Of a stretch of 64,000 nucleotides of DNA, positions 50,084-59,432 are shown in pieces. The position numbers and the translations under genes were made by a program. The notes below the pieces were generated by a model. The model worked only from the letters and a program-made list of their open reading frames with translations, was not told where the DNA came from and did no database searches. Origin of the DNA: Azonexus sp. (GTDB taxonomy: Bacteria > Pseudomonadota > Gammaproteobacteria > Burkholderiales > Rhodocyclaceae); assembly GCA_031274715.1 (NCBI GenBank), contig JAISPT010000079.1, forward strand, positions 35,470 to 99,469, read 5' to 3'. Each line of letters begins with the position of its first letter. Within the stretch, counting starts at the first letter, position 1.

Positions 50084-50772
50084 TTGGCAGCCTCTTTGAT
50101 GTGCCGGATGTCGCGTCCCTCGACAATGTAGATCACTTGCTCGGAAATGTTCTTGGCGTGATCGCCGATGCGCTCGATGGCGCGGGCAATGGTGATGATG
50201 TCGATGGACGTGGTGATGGTACGTGGGTCTTCCATCATGTGCGTGATCAGCTGGCGGATGATGGATTTGAATTCGACGTCCACGTCGTCGTCGAGGCGGA
50301 TGACCTGCGTGGCCTGCCCGGTATCGAGGCGGGCGAAGCTGTCGAGCGCCTGGCGCACCAGATTCAGCGCGGCCTCGGCAAGATGCTGGACGCCGGGGCC
50401 GAACTGCCCCGGTAAATGGCCGTTCTCGTAGATGCGACGGATGCCCTTGGCGATCTTCTTGGTCTCATCGCCGGCTCGTTCGAGGTCGGTAACGATCTTG
50501 CTGACGCCGAGCACCAAACGCAGGTCGGAGGCAGTCGGCTGGCGCTTGGCGATGATGTGCGCGCAATCGTCGTCAATGGCCTTCTCCAGTTCATTGACTC
50601 GGCGGTCGCCATCGACGATGGCTTTGACGCTACCGACTTCACCGCTGCTGTAGGCGTCGATAGCGGCCGCCACCTGGGTCTCGACCAAGCCGCCCATCTG
50701 CAATACCTGCGTGCGCAAGCGAGCAAGATCTTCGTCGAAGCGGCTGGATACGTGATGGGATTCGGTCATCAT
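50080..50772 (-). CDS. phoU: Phosphate-specific transport accessory protein PhoU
   Basis: 230 residues from ATG 50772 (GAGGAG six bases ahead; the next ATG at 50769 is also possible). Two PhoU helical repeats, each with an E/D-x3-D metal signature (TDLERAGDETKKIAKG and RAIERIGDHAKNISEQ). It links the Pst transporter to PhoR and keeps the regulon off in high phosphate. Lies between pstB and phoB. Confidence 0.95.
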   Translation of the reverse strand: MMTESHHVSSRFDEDLARLRTQVLQMGGLVETQVAAAIDAYSSGEVGSVKAIVDGDRRVNELEKAIDDDCAHIIAKRQPTASDLRLVLGVSKIVTDLERAGDETKKIAKGIRRIYENGHLPGQFGPGVQHLAEAALNLVRQALDSFARLDTGQATQVIRLDDDVDVEFKSIIRQLITHMMEDPRTITTSIDIITIARAIERIGDHAKNISEQVIYIVEGRDIRHIKEAAK

Positions 50773-50782
50773 ATTTTTCTCC

Positions 50783-51562
50783 TCAGCCCATGCGGCCGGT
50801 GATGTAATCTTCAGTGCGCTTGTCGTTCGGCTTGAGGAAGATTTCATCGGTCTTGCCGAATTCGATCATCTCGCCGAGATACATGTAGGCGGTGTAGTCG
50901 GAGACGCGCGCCGCCTGCTGCATGTTGTGGGTGACGATGAGGATGGTGACCCGTTTCTTCAACTCATGCACCAACTCCTCGATGGCGCCGGTGGCAATCG
51001 GGTCGAGCGCCGAAGTCGGCTCGTCGAATAGCAGCAGTTCCGGATCGGTGGCCAGGGCGCGGGCAATACACAGACGCTGCTGCTGGCCGCCGGAAAGATT
51101 GGGCGCCAGATCCTGCAGGCGATCCTTGACCTCATCCCAGATGGCGGCGCCGCGCAGGGCCTGCTCGACCTTGTCGTCGAGCGTGCGTTTGTTACGCTCG
51201 CCACGCACGCGCAGGCCGTAGGCGACATTCTCGTAGATGGTCTTGGGAAAGGGATTCGGCTTCTGGAAGACCATGCCGATGCGCATCCGCACTTCGATCG
51301 GATCGACGTCCGGCGACAGCAGATTGGTATTGTCCGGGAAGAAGCGAATCTCGCCCTCGTAACGATTGCCCGGATAAAGGTCGTGCATGCGGTTGAAGCT
51401 GCGCAGGTAGGTCGACTTGCCGCAGCCGGAAGGACCGATCAGGGCCGTGACCTTCTTGTCGTGAATCGGCATGTTGATGCCCTTCAGCGCCTGGGTATTG
51501 CCGTAGAAGAAGCTCAGGTTGCGCGCTTCCGCCTTCAGGGCCGGATTTTCTTGAATCTGCAT
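50783..51562 (-). CDS. pstB: Phosphate ABC transporter ATPase PstB
   Basis: 259 residues. Walker A GPSGCGKST, signature LSGGQQQRLCIARAL, Walker B ELLLFDEPTSALD, and the H-loop VTHNM are intact. The long PstB-typical segment between Walker A and the signature (RMHDLYPGNRYEGEI) is present. Energises phosphate import with PstSCA. Confidence 0.97.
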   Translation of the reverse strand: MQIQENPALKAEARNLSFFYGNTQALKGINMPIHDKKVTALIGPSGCGKSTYLRSFNRMHDLYPGNRYEGEIRFFPDNTNLLSPDVDPIEVRMRIGMVFQKPNPFPKTIYENVAYGLRVRGERNKRTLDDKVEQALRGAAIWDEVKDRLQDLAPNLSGGQQQRLCIARALATDPELLLFDEPTSALDPIATGAIEELVHELKKRVTILIVTHNMQQAARVSDYTAYMYLGEMIEFGKTDEIFLKPNDKRTEDYITGRMG

Positions 51563-51584
51563 CGATTACTCCGTTCTGGATCGT

Positions 51585-52520
51585 TTACCACTTGATGTTC
51601 TTGCGCATGCGGTAGCGCAGCCAGATGGCCAGGCCGTTCATCGACAGCACCATGCCCATCAGCACGAAACCGGCAGCGGCGGCGTTGGCCTCGAAAGCCG
51701 GGTCCGGGCGCGAAGTCCAGTTGAAAATCTGGATCGGCATCACTGTGAAAGGCGACATCACCCAGTCGAACAGGCCGGCCGTGGCACCGTCCACGCCGGT
51801 CGCGGTGAAGGGCACCGGCGGTAGGAAGGCGATGAAAGTCAGCGCGCCAATGGTGATAATCGGCGCCGTCTCGCCAATGGCGCGGGCCAGACCGATGATG
51901 ACACCGGTCAGGATGCCGGGCATGGAGTAGGGAATGATGTGGTAGCGGCAAGTCTGCCAGCGGGTGGCGCCGACCGCCATCGAGCCCTCGCGGATCATCG
52001 CCGGAATGGCGCGAATCGCCTCGCGGGTGGCGACGATGACGATGGGCAAGATCAGCAGCGCCAGCGTCAAGCCGGCCGACAGAATGCTCTGGCCGAAGCC
52101 GAAGGCATAGACGAAGATACCCAGCGCCAGCAGGCCGTAGACGATGGACGGCACGGCCGCGAGATTGGTGATGTTGATCTCGATGATATCGGTAACCCAG
52201 TTGCGCCTGGCGTACTCCTCCAGGTAGATGCCGGCGGCGACGCCGAGCGGCACGGCGGCGACGGCGGTAACCAGCATCACCAACAGGCTACCGACCCAGG
52301 CCGAGAGAATGCCGGATTGAGATGCCCGGCGCGAGGCGTACTGGAAGAAGAAATCGAGGTTCAGGCGCTCCAGGCCGCGGATCAGCATGTCGCCGACGAG
52401 CAGGAAGATGACCAGGAGGCCGATCGCCAGGCAGATGATGCCGAGCGCCTGGAAGACGGTGTCCTTCATCTTGCCGCGGGCGATCAGCGCGCGGATTTGT
52501 TCGGTGGTCATGGAATTCAT
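51585..52520 (-). CDS. pstA: Phosphate ABC transporter permease PstA
   Basis: 311 residues with six membrane helices and the EAA-type loop (EAIRAIPAMIREGSMAVGATR). The start follows the pstC stop by one base, with GAGG in the end of pstC as the likely ribosome site. Forms the membrane channel with PstC. Confidence 0.96.
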   Translation of the reverse strand: MNSMTTEQIRALIARGKMKDTVFQALGIICLAIGLLVIFLLVGDMLIRGLERLNLDFFFQYASRRASQSGILSAWVGSLLVMLVTAVAAVPLGVAAGIYLEEYARRNWVTDIIEINITNLAAVPSIVYGLLALGIFVYAFGFGQSILSAGLTLALLILPIVIVATREAIRAIPAMIREGSMAVGATRWQTCRYHIIPYSMPGILTGVIIGLARAIGETAPIITIGALTFIAFLPPVPFTATGVDGATAGLFDWVMSPFTVMPIQIFNWTSRPDPAFEANAAAAGFVLMGMVLSMNGLAIWLRYRMRKNIKW

Positions 52521-52521
52521 G

Positions 52522-53457
52522 TTAATAAGCCTCGCGGAAGCGACGGCGCAGCCATTGGCCGAGGATGTTGAACAGCAGCGTAATCAGCAGCAGCGTCAGG
52601 CCGGCGGCGAAGATGGTCTGGTAGCCGATCGAGCCGTGCGGCAGGTCGCCGAGCGCCACTTGAACGATGTAGGAAGTGATGGTCATGGCCGGCTCCATCG
52701 GATTCCAAGTCAGGTTCGGCTGCATGCCAGCGGCCACGGCCAGGATCATCGTCTCGCCGACGGCACGGGAAATGCCCAGGATGTAGGAAGCAGCCAGTCC
52801 CGACAGGGCTGCCGGAACGACGACGTGGAGGGCGGTGTACAGCCGGCTCGAACCCATCGCGTAAGACCCCTCGCGCAGGCTCATCGGCACCGCGCGCATC
52901 GCATCCTCAGACAGCGAGGCGATGTAGGGAACGATCATGATGCCCATCACCAAGCCCGCCGAGAGCAGCGAGAAACCCGGCAACTCGGGAAAAATCTTCT
53001 GCAACAGCGGAGTGACGATGAGCAGGGCGAAATAGCCGAAGACGATGGTCGGGATGCCGCCGAGCAGTTCCAGTACCGGCTTGGCAACCTCGCGCACCCG
53101 GCTGTTAGCAAATTCGGACAGGTAGATGGCAATCACGGTGCCCATCGGAATCGCCACCGCCAGCGCCACGGCGGACGAGACCAGGGTGCCGGAGACGAGG
53201 ACCATGATGCCGTAGTGGGCATCGTCGAACAGCGGCGTCCATTGGGTATCGGTCAGAAAATCGACGATGCTGACGTGCTGAAAAAAATGGATGGATTCGG
53301 AAACCAGCACATAGACGATGCCGACCGTGGTCAGCACCGAGACGGCGGCGGCAGCGAACAACAGCAGTTCAATCAAGCGCTCGCTGAGATGGCGATAAAC
53401 GTTCTTCGCCAGGCGCTCACTGACCTGCTGCGGTTCGGAAAAAGAAGGAATAGACAT
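52522..53457 (-). CDS. pstC: Phosphate ABC transporter permease PstC
   Basis: 311 residues, six membrane helices, EAA loop EDAMRAVPMSLREGSYAMGSSR. Helix 1 is at about 28-50 and the LGGIPTIVFGYFALL block is typical of PstC. It lies 80 bases after pstS, a gap in which a small inverted repeat (CCGCCCGCCATTG...) may limit downstream transcription. Confidence 0.95.
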   Translation of the reverse strand: MSIPSFSEPQQVSERLAKNVYRHLSERLIELLLFAAAAVSVLTTVGIVYVLVSESIHFFQHVSIVDFLTDTQWTPLFDDAHYGIMVLVSGTLVSSAVALAVAIPMGTVIAIYLSEFANSRVREVAKPVLELLGGIPTIVFGYFALLIVTPLLQKIFPELPGFSLLSAGLVMGIMIVPYIASLSEDAMRAVPMSLREGSYAMGSSRLYTALHVVVPAALSGLAASYILGISRAVGETMILAVAAGMQPNLTWNPMEPAMTITSYIVQVALGDLPHGSIGYQTIFAAGLTLLLITLLFNILGQWLRRRFREAY

Positions 53458-53537
53458 GGTGATTCAATACAAAATTGACCGCCCCGACGCCGGAGCGGCC
53501 CGTTCAATGGCGGGCGGCGAACCGCCCGCCGCCAACC

Positions 53538-54539
53538 TTACATCTTCGCCTCGCGCTTCATGATTTCCTCGACGGTGATGCCGATCTCGTTCTTGCCGCC
53601 GAACACGCTGCCCACCTTCTTGTCCTTGGCGTGCTTGACGTTGCTGTCGTAGATCGCCTTCGGCAGCGGCACGTATTTCACCTCGCGTACCAACTGGTCG
53701 GCGTTCTTCATGTAGAACTCGACGAATTCGCGGATTTCCGGCTTCTCCAGCGACTTCTGCTTGACGTAGATGAAGATCGGGCGCGACAGCGGCTGGTATG
53801 AAGCGTTCTCGACGTTGGCGCCGGACGGCTCGACCGCCTTGCCGGTCTTCGGATTGACGATCGGCAGCCCCTTCAGGCGGCTCATGTTCTCGGCGTAATA
53901 GGCATAGCCGAAGTAACCGATGGCATTGACATCGCGCGCCACGCCCTGGACCAGCACATTATCGTCCTCGGAAGCGGTGTAGTCGCCGCGCGAGGACTTG
54001 GCCTTGCCGACGATGGCCTCGGTGAAGTACTCGAAGGTGCCGGAGTCGGCACCAGCGCCGAAGAGCTTAACCGGCGCATCGGGCCAGGCCGGGTTGACCT
54101 GGTTCCAGCGGGTGATCTTTCCCTGGGCAGCCGGTTCCCACAGTTTCTTCAGTTCCTCGATGGTGGCCTGCTTGAGGAAGGTATTCTTGGGATTGACGAC
54201 GATCGTCAGCGCATCGTAGGCGATCGGCATCTCGACATACTCGACGCCGGCGGCCTTGCAGTCCTCCATCTCCTTGGCCGTGATCGGACGCGAGGCGTTG
54301 GCGATGTCGATTTCGTCGCGGCAGAACTTCTTGAAACCGCCGCCGGTGCCGGAAATGCCGACCGTCACCTTGACGGCGTTCTTCTTGGCCTTCTGGAAAT
54401 CCTCGGCCACGGCTTCGGTAATCGGATACACCGTCGACGAACCGTCAATCTTGACGACCTGGGCATGGGCCGCCTGGGCGCCGAAAAGGGTTAGGCCGGC
54501 GACGGCGAAAGTAGAAACGAGTTGGCTGGCTTTGAACAT
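53538..54539 (-). CDS. pstS: Periplasmic phosphate-binding protein PstS
   Basis: 333 residues from ATG 54539 (an adjacent ATG at 54542 is also possible; GGAG spacing favours the inner one). Signal peptide ends near residue 26 (AHA/QVVK). KIDGSSTVYPITEAVAE opens the mature protein and GISGTGGGFKKFC and FGAGADSGTFEYF form the phosphate site. First gene of the pst-pho operon, behind a Pho box. Confidence 0.96.
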   Translation of the reverse strand: MFKASQLVSTFAVAGLTLFGAQAAHAQVVKIDGSSTVYPITEAVAEDFQKAKKNAVKVTVGISGTGGGFKKFCRDEIDIANASRPITAKEMEDCKAAGVEYVEMPIAYDALTIVVNPKNTFLKQATIEELKKLWEPAAQGKITRWNQVNPAWPDAPVKLFGAGADSGTFEYFTEAIVGKAKSSRGDYTASEDDNVLVQGVARDVNAIGYFGYAYYAENMSRLKGLPIVNPKTGKAVEPSGANVENASYQPLSRPIFIYVKQKSLEKPEIREFVEFYMKNADQLVREVKYVPLPKAIYDSNVKHAKDKKVGSVFGGKNEIGITVEEIMKREAKM

Positions 54540-54591
54540 CATTGACTCCTACTGGGCTAAAGAGGAACGAAGCGCAGATTAGCCAAGCTTT

Positions 54592-54609
54592 GTTACAGCC
54601 GGATGACAG
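54592..54609 (-). promoter_or_regulatory. Pho box upstream of pstS
   Basis: Minus-strand CTGTCAT-CCGG-CTGTAAC, two 7-bp PhoB repeats with 4-bp spacer, both near consensus. A -10-like TAATCT follows ten bases downstream, as in PhoB-activated promoters that lack a -35. Confidence 0.88.
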
Positions 54610-54707
54610 AACGTAACACAAACCGATCGCCCGCCGGATAGCCAGAGGCGGCACCACGGCCAAGCACCGATGCCCGGTCGACGCTGCGATTCAGCGTCCG
54701 GGCATCC

Positions 54708-55862
54708 TCAACCCACTGCCGGCGCTGCCCCCAGCCGCCACAGTGAGGTAATCTCGGCCGCCCGGGCGGCATGCAGCGGATCGCCGCGGTCGCTGGCCTT
54801 GCCGTGGCGTGGCGTGGTATCGAGACGGCCGCGCACGATCAGGCCGGCGGCGGCGATCCAGTCGAGCAACTGCTGCCGGCTGCGCAGTCCGAGATGCTCG
54901 GCCAGATCGGAGATGATCAGCCAGCCCTCGCCACCCGGCGCCAAATGCGCCGCCAGGCCGGACAAAAAGCCGCGCAGCATGCGCGAATCGGGATCGTAGA
55001 CAGCGTATTCGATCGGCGCACTCGGCTGCGCCGGCAACCAGGGCGGATTGCACACCACCAGCGGCGCCCGCCCGGCAGGAAACAGATCGGCGGCGACCAC
55101 CTCGACCTGGGCAGCGAGGCCCAGCCGTTCCACATTCTCACGGGCACAGGCCAGCGCCCGCGAATCCTGGTCGGTAGCCACAACGCGGGCCACACCGCGA
55201 CGGGCCAGCACGGCAGCGAGAACGCCGGAGCCGGTGCCGATATCGAACGCCAGCGCGCCATCCGCCGGCAGCGGCGCCTGCGCCACCAGATCGACATACT
55301 CGCCGCGCACCGGCGAAAACACCCCGTAATGCGGATGGATGCGCCCCTGCACGGCCGGCACCGGCACCCCTTTCTTACGCCACTCGTGGGCACTGACCAC
55401 GGCCAGCAATTCGCGCAGGGAGACCAGCGAAGCCGCACCGTCCGGCTCGCCCCACGCCTCGCAACAGGCCTGACGGACATCCTGGGCACGGCGCAGCGGC
55501 AGCTTGTAATTACCGTTGACCGGTACCAGCAGCCGACCGAGCAGCGCCGCCCGCTCACCCTGGCGCTGGCGATGGCGGGCGAAAGCCTCGCCCGGCGAAG
55601 TCTCCGGCCAGCCACGAGTGGCTGCGAAATGCCGGTCGGCGCGGCGGGTCAGCGCCTGCAACAAATGCCGCGCATGCACCCAATCGCCCCGCCACAGCAG
55701 ATGGCGACCGGCGGCCAGCACCGCCCAGACATCCTCCACCCCCAGACGGTCCCCGCCAATCTCGACATCAGCCGGCGGCGGCAAACCGGCCTCGGAACGC
55801 CAGCGGGCAGACAAGGAGCGACCGGCTTCCTGCCAGTCGATAAGCTGAATTTGGGCGGCCAT
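54708..55862 (-). CDS. Class I SAM-dependent methyltransferase (RsmC/PrmB-like)
   Basis: 384 residues from ATG 55862, overlapping the upstream stop by one base. The N-terminal half (1-190) is unassigned. The C-terminal Rossmann domain has motif I AFDIGTGSGVLAAVLA, DQDSRAL as motif II and the NPPW motif (VVCNPPWLPAQPS), which is typical of N- or Gln-methyltransferases acting on RNA bases or ribosomal and release factors. The exact substrate is unknown. Confidence 0.82.
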   Translation of the reverse strand: MAAQIQLIDWQEAGRSLSARWRSEAGLPPPADVEIGGDRLGVEDVWAVLAAGRHLLWRGDWVHARHLLQALTRRADRHFAATRGWPETSPGEAFARHRQRQGERAALLGRLLVPVNGNYKLPLRRAQDVRQACCEAWGEPDGAASLVSLRELLAVVSAHEWRKKGVPVPAVQGRIHPHYGVFSPVRGEYVDLVAQAPLPADGALAFDIGTGSGVLAAVLARRGVARVVATDQDSRALACARENVERLGLAAQVEVVAADLFPAGRAPLVVCNPPWLPAQPSAPIEYAVYDPDSRMLRGFLSGLAAHLAPGGEGWLIISDLAEHLGLRSRQQLLDWIAAAGLIVRGRLDTTPRHGKASDRGDPLHAARAAEITSLWRLGAAPAVG

Positions 55863-57193
55863 CAACGCATCTGAAACAGTTCTTGATGGAAACGCTCTGG
55901 CAGCAAGCCGCGGACAATGAAGTCATCGCGTAGTGTCTGACCGAACCCCGGCGGGCCGCAGAACCAGATGCTGGCCGACTGCCATTCCGGCACGGCGGCA
56001 CGGATGTGTTCGCCATTCAAGCGCCCATCCTTGCCATCGACCAGCAGGTGCAGACGCACGCCGGCGGCTTCGGCATCCGCCTTGAGACGGTCGATGGCGG
56101 CCTGGTCGAATTCAGCGGTCGGATGAAACAAATCGATTATCTTGGCCTCCGGCGTGGCAGCGCGTTGTTTGAGGCGGGCGATAAACGGCGTGATGCCGAT
56201 ACCCGCCCCCACCCAAATCTGACGCGGCTGCGCATCCTCGAAGTCGAAACAGCCATAGGGACCTTCCACCGTCACCGGCATGCCGATCTTCAATTTTTCC
56301 CGCAAGCGGCTGGTGTGGTCGCCCAGCGCCTTGGTAATGAAGACGAGCCGACGGTCAGCGGGATTCCAGGCGGAAGCGATGGTATAGGGGTGCGCGCCCT
56401 CCTTGGAGTCCGAGGTGACAAAGGCAAACTGCCCGGCGGCATGGCCGCGCCAGCCGTTTTCCAGCACAACAGCCGTTTCAAGTACGCGCAGCGCGGGGTA
56501 TTCGGTCAGCGCTGCGATGGTGCCCTGGACCTTACGACTGACCCCGATCCGGCCCGTCAAGGTCAGCAGCGCGGCAACGCTGCCACCCAGCAGCAAGACC
56601 GCCAGCAACCCGCCGATAGGCTGCGACCAGTAATCCGCCTTGATCAGCACGGCGGAATGATAGACCAGGGCAAGATAGGCGACCGCGATCCATTTGTGGG
56701 TCTTGACGAACCAGTGGTAGGGGAAGCGCTTGATCAAGGCCAGCACGATCAGCACGGCGGCGGCATAGAACGCCCATTCGCCAACCGATTCGGCAAACCC
56801 CCGCTGACTGCGCAGCCAGCCTTCAATAATGCCAAGAGTTTCCCCTGCCCCCGATTTCGCAGGTTTTTCCAGCCAGCCCCAACCCACCATCCATTTGGTG
56901 CCTTTTCCCCACCACCAGTGAATGATGGCGACCACCAGCGCGGCAATGCCCAACCACTTATGCAGGCGATATATCTTGTCCAGCCCGTCCAGACGCAGTT
57001 CCAGCCATTTCAGACGCAACACCAGCAGCATGGCCACGCTCATCAAGCCGATGGCGAGCGCCCCGCTGTATTGCATGAACGCGACGCGAAACGAAAAGTA
57101 AGTGAACGGCTCGGGCATCAGCGTATCGGCGGCCAGCCATAACACGGTCAGCAGTAGCAGTATCGCCAGAAGTGAAATCTTGATGCGCTTCAT
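55862..57193 (-). CDS. Ferric-reductase-like transmembrane flavoprotein
   Basis: 443 residues. Six or so membrane helices in 1-215 include the histidines LHKWLGI, HWWWGKG, KTHKWI and VYHSAVL, which fit haem ligation in the FRD domain. The FAD-binding segment follows (HPYTIASAWN, about 275-290), then the NAD part GAGIGITPFIARL and FCGPPGFG. It resembles COG4097 ferredoxin-type or ferric reductases that move electrons across the inner membrane. Substrate unknown. Confidence 0.85.
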   Translation of the reverse strand: MKRIKISLLAILLLLTVLWLAADTLMPEPFTYFSFRVAFMQYSGALAIGLMSVAMLLVLRLKWLELRLDGLDKIYRLHKWLGIAALVVAIIHWWWGKGTKWMVGWGWLEKPAKSGAGETLGIIEGWLRSQRGFAESVGEWAFYAAAVLIVLALIKRFPYHWFVKTHKWIAVAYLALVYHSAVLIKADYWSQPIGGLLAVLLLGGSVAALLTLTGRIGVSRKVQGTIAALTEYPALRVLETAVVLENGWRGHAAGQFAFVTSDSKEGAHPYTIASAWNPADRRLVFITKALGDHTSRLREKLKIGMPVTVEGPYGCFDFEDAQPRQIWVGAGIGITPFIARLKQRAATPEAKIIDLFHPTAEFDQAAIDRLKADAEAAGVRLHLLVDGKDGRLNGEHIRAAVPEWQSASIWFCGPPGFGQTLRDDFIVRGLLPERFHQELFQMR

Positions 57194-57306
57194 GGATGAC
57201 CTCCGATGGTATTTCGTATGTAGCTCAACGCTAAAGTAAGCGGCGCTGAACCGCCAAGCGAAGCATCCACTTGACTGAAAGCGTAAGGGTTATCTGAATG
57301 CGTACT

Positions 57307-58092
57307 TCACAGGAGGCCCAGCGCCTGGAGGCTTGCCTTCCCCAACTCTACGCGCCTGTTTGCATCCAATGGCCCCTGCATGTCCATGTTCAAGGCAAAC
57401 GCATAGATGTGCTGATCTTTTTGCACCCAGCCGACCCACCAGCCCACTCCTTGGTCAGGAGCGTTTTCCCAACCCGTCTTGCCATAGAGTTTCCAGTTTG
57501 CCCCTTGGTTCAACAAAATAATTTCGCGAACATCTTTCTGGCAATCCGGAGGAAACGGCAACGCACCTACAGCCAACTTGGCCAGAAATTGGGTTTGCTC
57601 GACGGCGCTAATCTTGAGTGGGCCAGTCAGCCAAAAGGTATCGACAGTCGTGCCAATTTCCGCATTGCCATACCCCATCTGCGCGACGCTCTCCCGCATC
57701 CGATCGAGCCCAATACGCCGGGCCAGCTCTTGATAGATGGGTATATTGGAGAGCGCGATCGCTTCTCGTAAGCCCATATCCTGTGCCCAGGCTTTGACAA
57801 AGGGTTGTGCGGGCCCTTGGTAAGGTAAAACCTCATCCACGCTCTTGACCGCCCCCACAGAGAGTCCGATCAGTGAGTTGGGAATCTTGAACGTTGACGC
57901 GGGCACAAATCTCTTTTCTGCACGAGCCTGGTCATGGCCACGATACGTCTGGGCGGTGACGTCGTAGAGCACAAACGTGCCCTTCACCCCAGCGCTTCTG
58001 AACAGGTCGCCAACCTGAGGGCTTTCTTCCCAGCCTGCGGCTGGGGCTTGGCACGCGAACAAAATAGCGACTGCGGCAAGGAAGTATTTCAT
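57307..58092 (-). CDS. Class D beta-lactamase (OXA-type)
   Basis: 261 residues from ATG 58092 (the frame opens at a TTG seven codons upstream). Signal peptide to about residue 18 (APA/AGW). All class D motifs are present: STFK with the carboxylatable lysine, SNI for S-x-V, YGN, KTGW and the WWVGW segment. It should hydrolyse beta-lactams in the periplasm. It sits between housekeeping genes with no attC, IS or resistance neighbours, so it looks like an intrinsic chromosomal gene. Which drugs it attacks cannot be read from the sequence. Confidence 0.93.
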   Translation of the reverse strand: MKYFLAAVAILFACQAPAAGWEESPQVGDLFRSAGVKGTFVLYDVTAQTYRGHDQARAEKRFVPASTFKIPNSLIGLSVGAVKSVDEVLPYQGPAQPFVKAWAQDMGLREAIALSNIPIYQELARRIGLDRMRESVAQMGYGNAEIGTTVDTFWLTGPLKISAVEQTQFLAKLAVGALPFPPDCQKDVREIILLNQGANWKLYGKTGWENAPDQGVGWWVGWVQKDQHIYAFALNMDMQGPLDANRRVELGKASLQALGLL

Positions 58093-58215
58093 GTGTCCGT
58101 TTTTGCCTAGCAAATGAAAGGAATTTCGTTGACCAGAGCGGACAAGCGGCTCTGGTCGAGCCGAAAGTGACCGCGACGCGGATAGCGCCGAATTCGTAGC
58201 CCCGTACCAGACTTG

Positions 58216-58455
58216 CTATGCATGACGCGATTGTGCCAAGGCAATCGCCGCCTGGATGGCGGCACGAGCTTGTGGACTGTTTTTCCAGCAAGTAGAGCCG
58301 ACGATTGCCGAGGCTTGAGAGACGATGTCCAATGCATTGGCTTTACTCAAATGGACCAGCGATTCAAATCCCATTTGTTCGAGGCGAGCCACCACCGTGG
58401 GGCCAACACCCTTGACGCCTAGCAATGCCTTACGTTCTTCCGGTGGAAATGGCAT
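58216..58455 (-). CDS. Small helix-hairpin-helix protein
   Basis: 79 residues from ATG 58455, with GGAGG properly placed. The HhH signature is LLGVKGVGPTVVARLEQMG (about residues 10-28). A second helical part contains a cysteine (GSTCWKNS). Such small 'pathogenicity locus'-type proteins have no known role; HhH suggests DNA contact. A longer in-frame reading upstream runs into rnpB and is rejected. Confidence 0.8.
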   Translation of the reverse strand: MPFPPEERKALLGVKGVGPTVVARLEQMGFESLVHLSKANALDIVSQASAIVGSTCWKNSPQARAAIQAAIALAQSRHA

Positions 58456-58537
58456 AGGTGTCCTCCATAGTAAGCAAACGGCACTTTTGACGCTCGATGT
58501 CGCCCAAGCGCCGTTGCCGACCGGGCCGAAAACAGAT

Positions 58538-58930
58538 CGGAAAGCCGGCCGATAAGCCGGGTTCTGTTCCCCTCTTGCGAGGTTCGGCAATCATTCCTCT
58601 AGGCCTGCCGTCGCCGGCAGGCTCAAGCAACCTACCCGGAAGCAGCGCGGGCCACGCCCATGCTTCCCTATTTGGTCTTGCTCCGGATGGGGTTTGCCGT
58701 GCCGTCCGCCGTTACCGTGGACGCGGTGAGCTCTTACCTCGCCGTTTCACCCTTACCTGTGCGCCTTGCGGCGCCATCGGCGGTCTGCTTTCTGTTGCAC
58801 TGTCCGTCGCTTTGGCCTTGCGGCTTATGGCGCCCAGCCGTTAGCTGGCATCCTGCCCTGCGGAGCCCGGACTTTCCTCCCGACGCCAGGGTTGCCCCCG
58901 GACATCCGGCGATTGCCTGGCCGACTTTCC
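58538..58930 (-). ncRNA. rnpB: RNase P RNA, bacterial class A
   Basis: On the minus strand the core conserved blocks appear in order: GGAAAGTCGGCCAGGC at the 5' end, GAGGAAAGTCCGGGCTCC, AGGTAAGGGTGAAACGG, GAGCAAGACCAAATAGG, GGGTAGGTTGCTTGAGCC and GAACCCGGCTTATCGGCC near the 3' end. Length about 393 nt. The 5' and 3' terminal helices pair (AAAGTCGGCC with GGCCGGCTTT). This ribozyme matures tRNA 5' ends. Confidence 0.95.
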
Positions 58931-58937
58931 GCCGTCG

Positions 58938-58943
58938 ATTATA
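58938..58943 (-). promoter_or_regulatory. -10 element of the rnpB promoter
   Basis: Perfect TATAAT on the minus strand, seven bases before the rnpB 5' end. No clear -35 was seen, since the upstream DNA is the end of the Lrp-family gene. Confidence 0.7.
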
Positions 58944-58967
58944 CGCGCCACTGACATCTGCTGCCGC

Positions 58968-59432
58968 TCAAGCCAGCGGCAGTACGTTGCGGTCAACCAC
59001 CCGACGCAGCACGAAGCTGGTGTGCACGCCGGTCACGCCGGCAATGCGGGTGATGCGGTTGAGCAGCAGATCCTGGTAGGCGTCCATGTCGCGGATCGCA
59101 ACTTTCATCTGGTAGTCCGACTGCTGGCCGGTGATGAGCAGGCATTCGAGCACTTCCGGTATTTCGGCAACGGCCTTCTCGAAATTGGCGAAGCGCTCGG
59201 GCGTGTGCTGGTCCATCGAGATGCCGATCAAGGCCATCAACGTCAACCCGAGCTTCTTGGCATCGAGTTGGGCACGGTAGCCGGTGATCAACCCAGCCTC
59301 CTCCAGCACCCGCACCCGGCGCAGGCAGGGTGAGGGCGACAGGCCGATGCGTTCGGCCAGGTCCTGGTTGCTAATACGACCATCCTGTTGCAGCAGGTCG
59401 AGAATCTGCCGATCGTAGCGGTCGAGTTGCAT
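58968..59432 (-). CDS. Lrp/AsnC-family transcriptional regulator
   Basis: 154 residues. N-terminal helix-turn-helix (LDRYDRQILDLLQQDGRISN, LAERIGLSPSPCLRRV), then the RAM ligand-binding domain with the GISMDQHTPERF and EVLECLLITGQQSDYQMKV segments. Closely similar to Lrp itself in the HTH. Divergent from leuA across 173 bases of AT-rich DNA (59433-59605), so control of leuA and response to leucine is plausible but inferred. Confidence 0.93.
   Translation of the reverse strand: MQLDRYDRQILDLLQQDGRISNQDLAERIGLSPSPCLRRVRVLEEAGLITGYRAQLDAKKLGLTLMALIGISMDQHTPERFANFEKAVAEIPEVLECLLITGQQSDYQMKVAIRDMDAYQDLLLNRITRIAGVTGVHTSFVLRRVVDRNVLPLA

Noticed and set aside
56006..57142. 378-codon open frame antisense to the ferric-reductase-like gene
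   Set aside because: Glutamine/arginine-rich shadow with no domain; the minus-strand gene has clear FAD and NAD motifs.
58456..58590. N-terminal extension of the helix-hairpin-helix protein
   Set aside because: It runs into rnpB and lacks a ribosome site; ATG 58455 has GGAGG.
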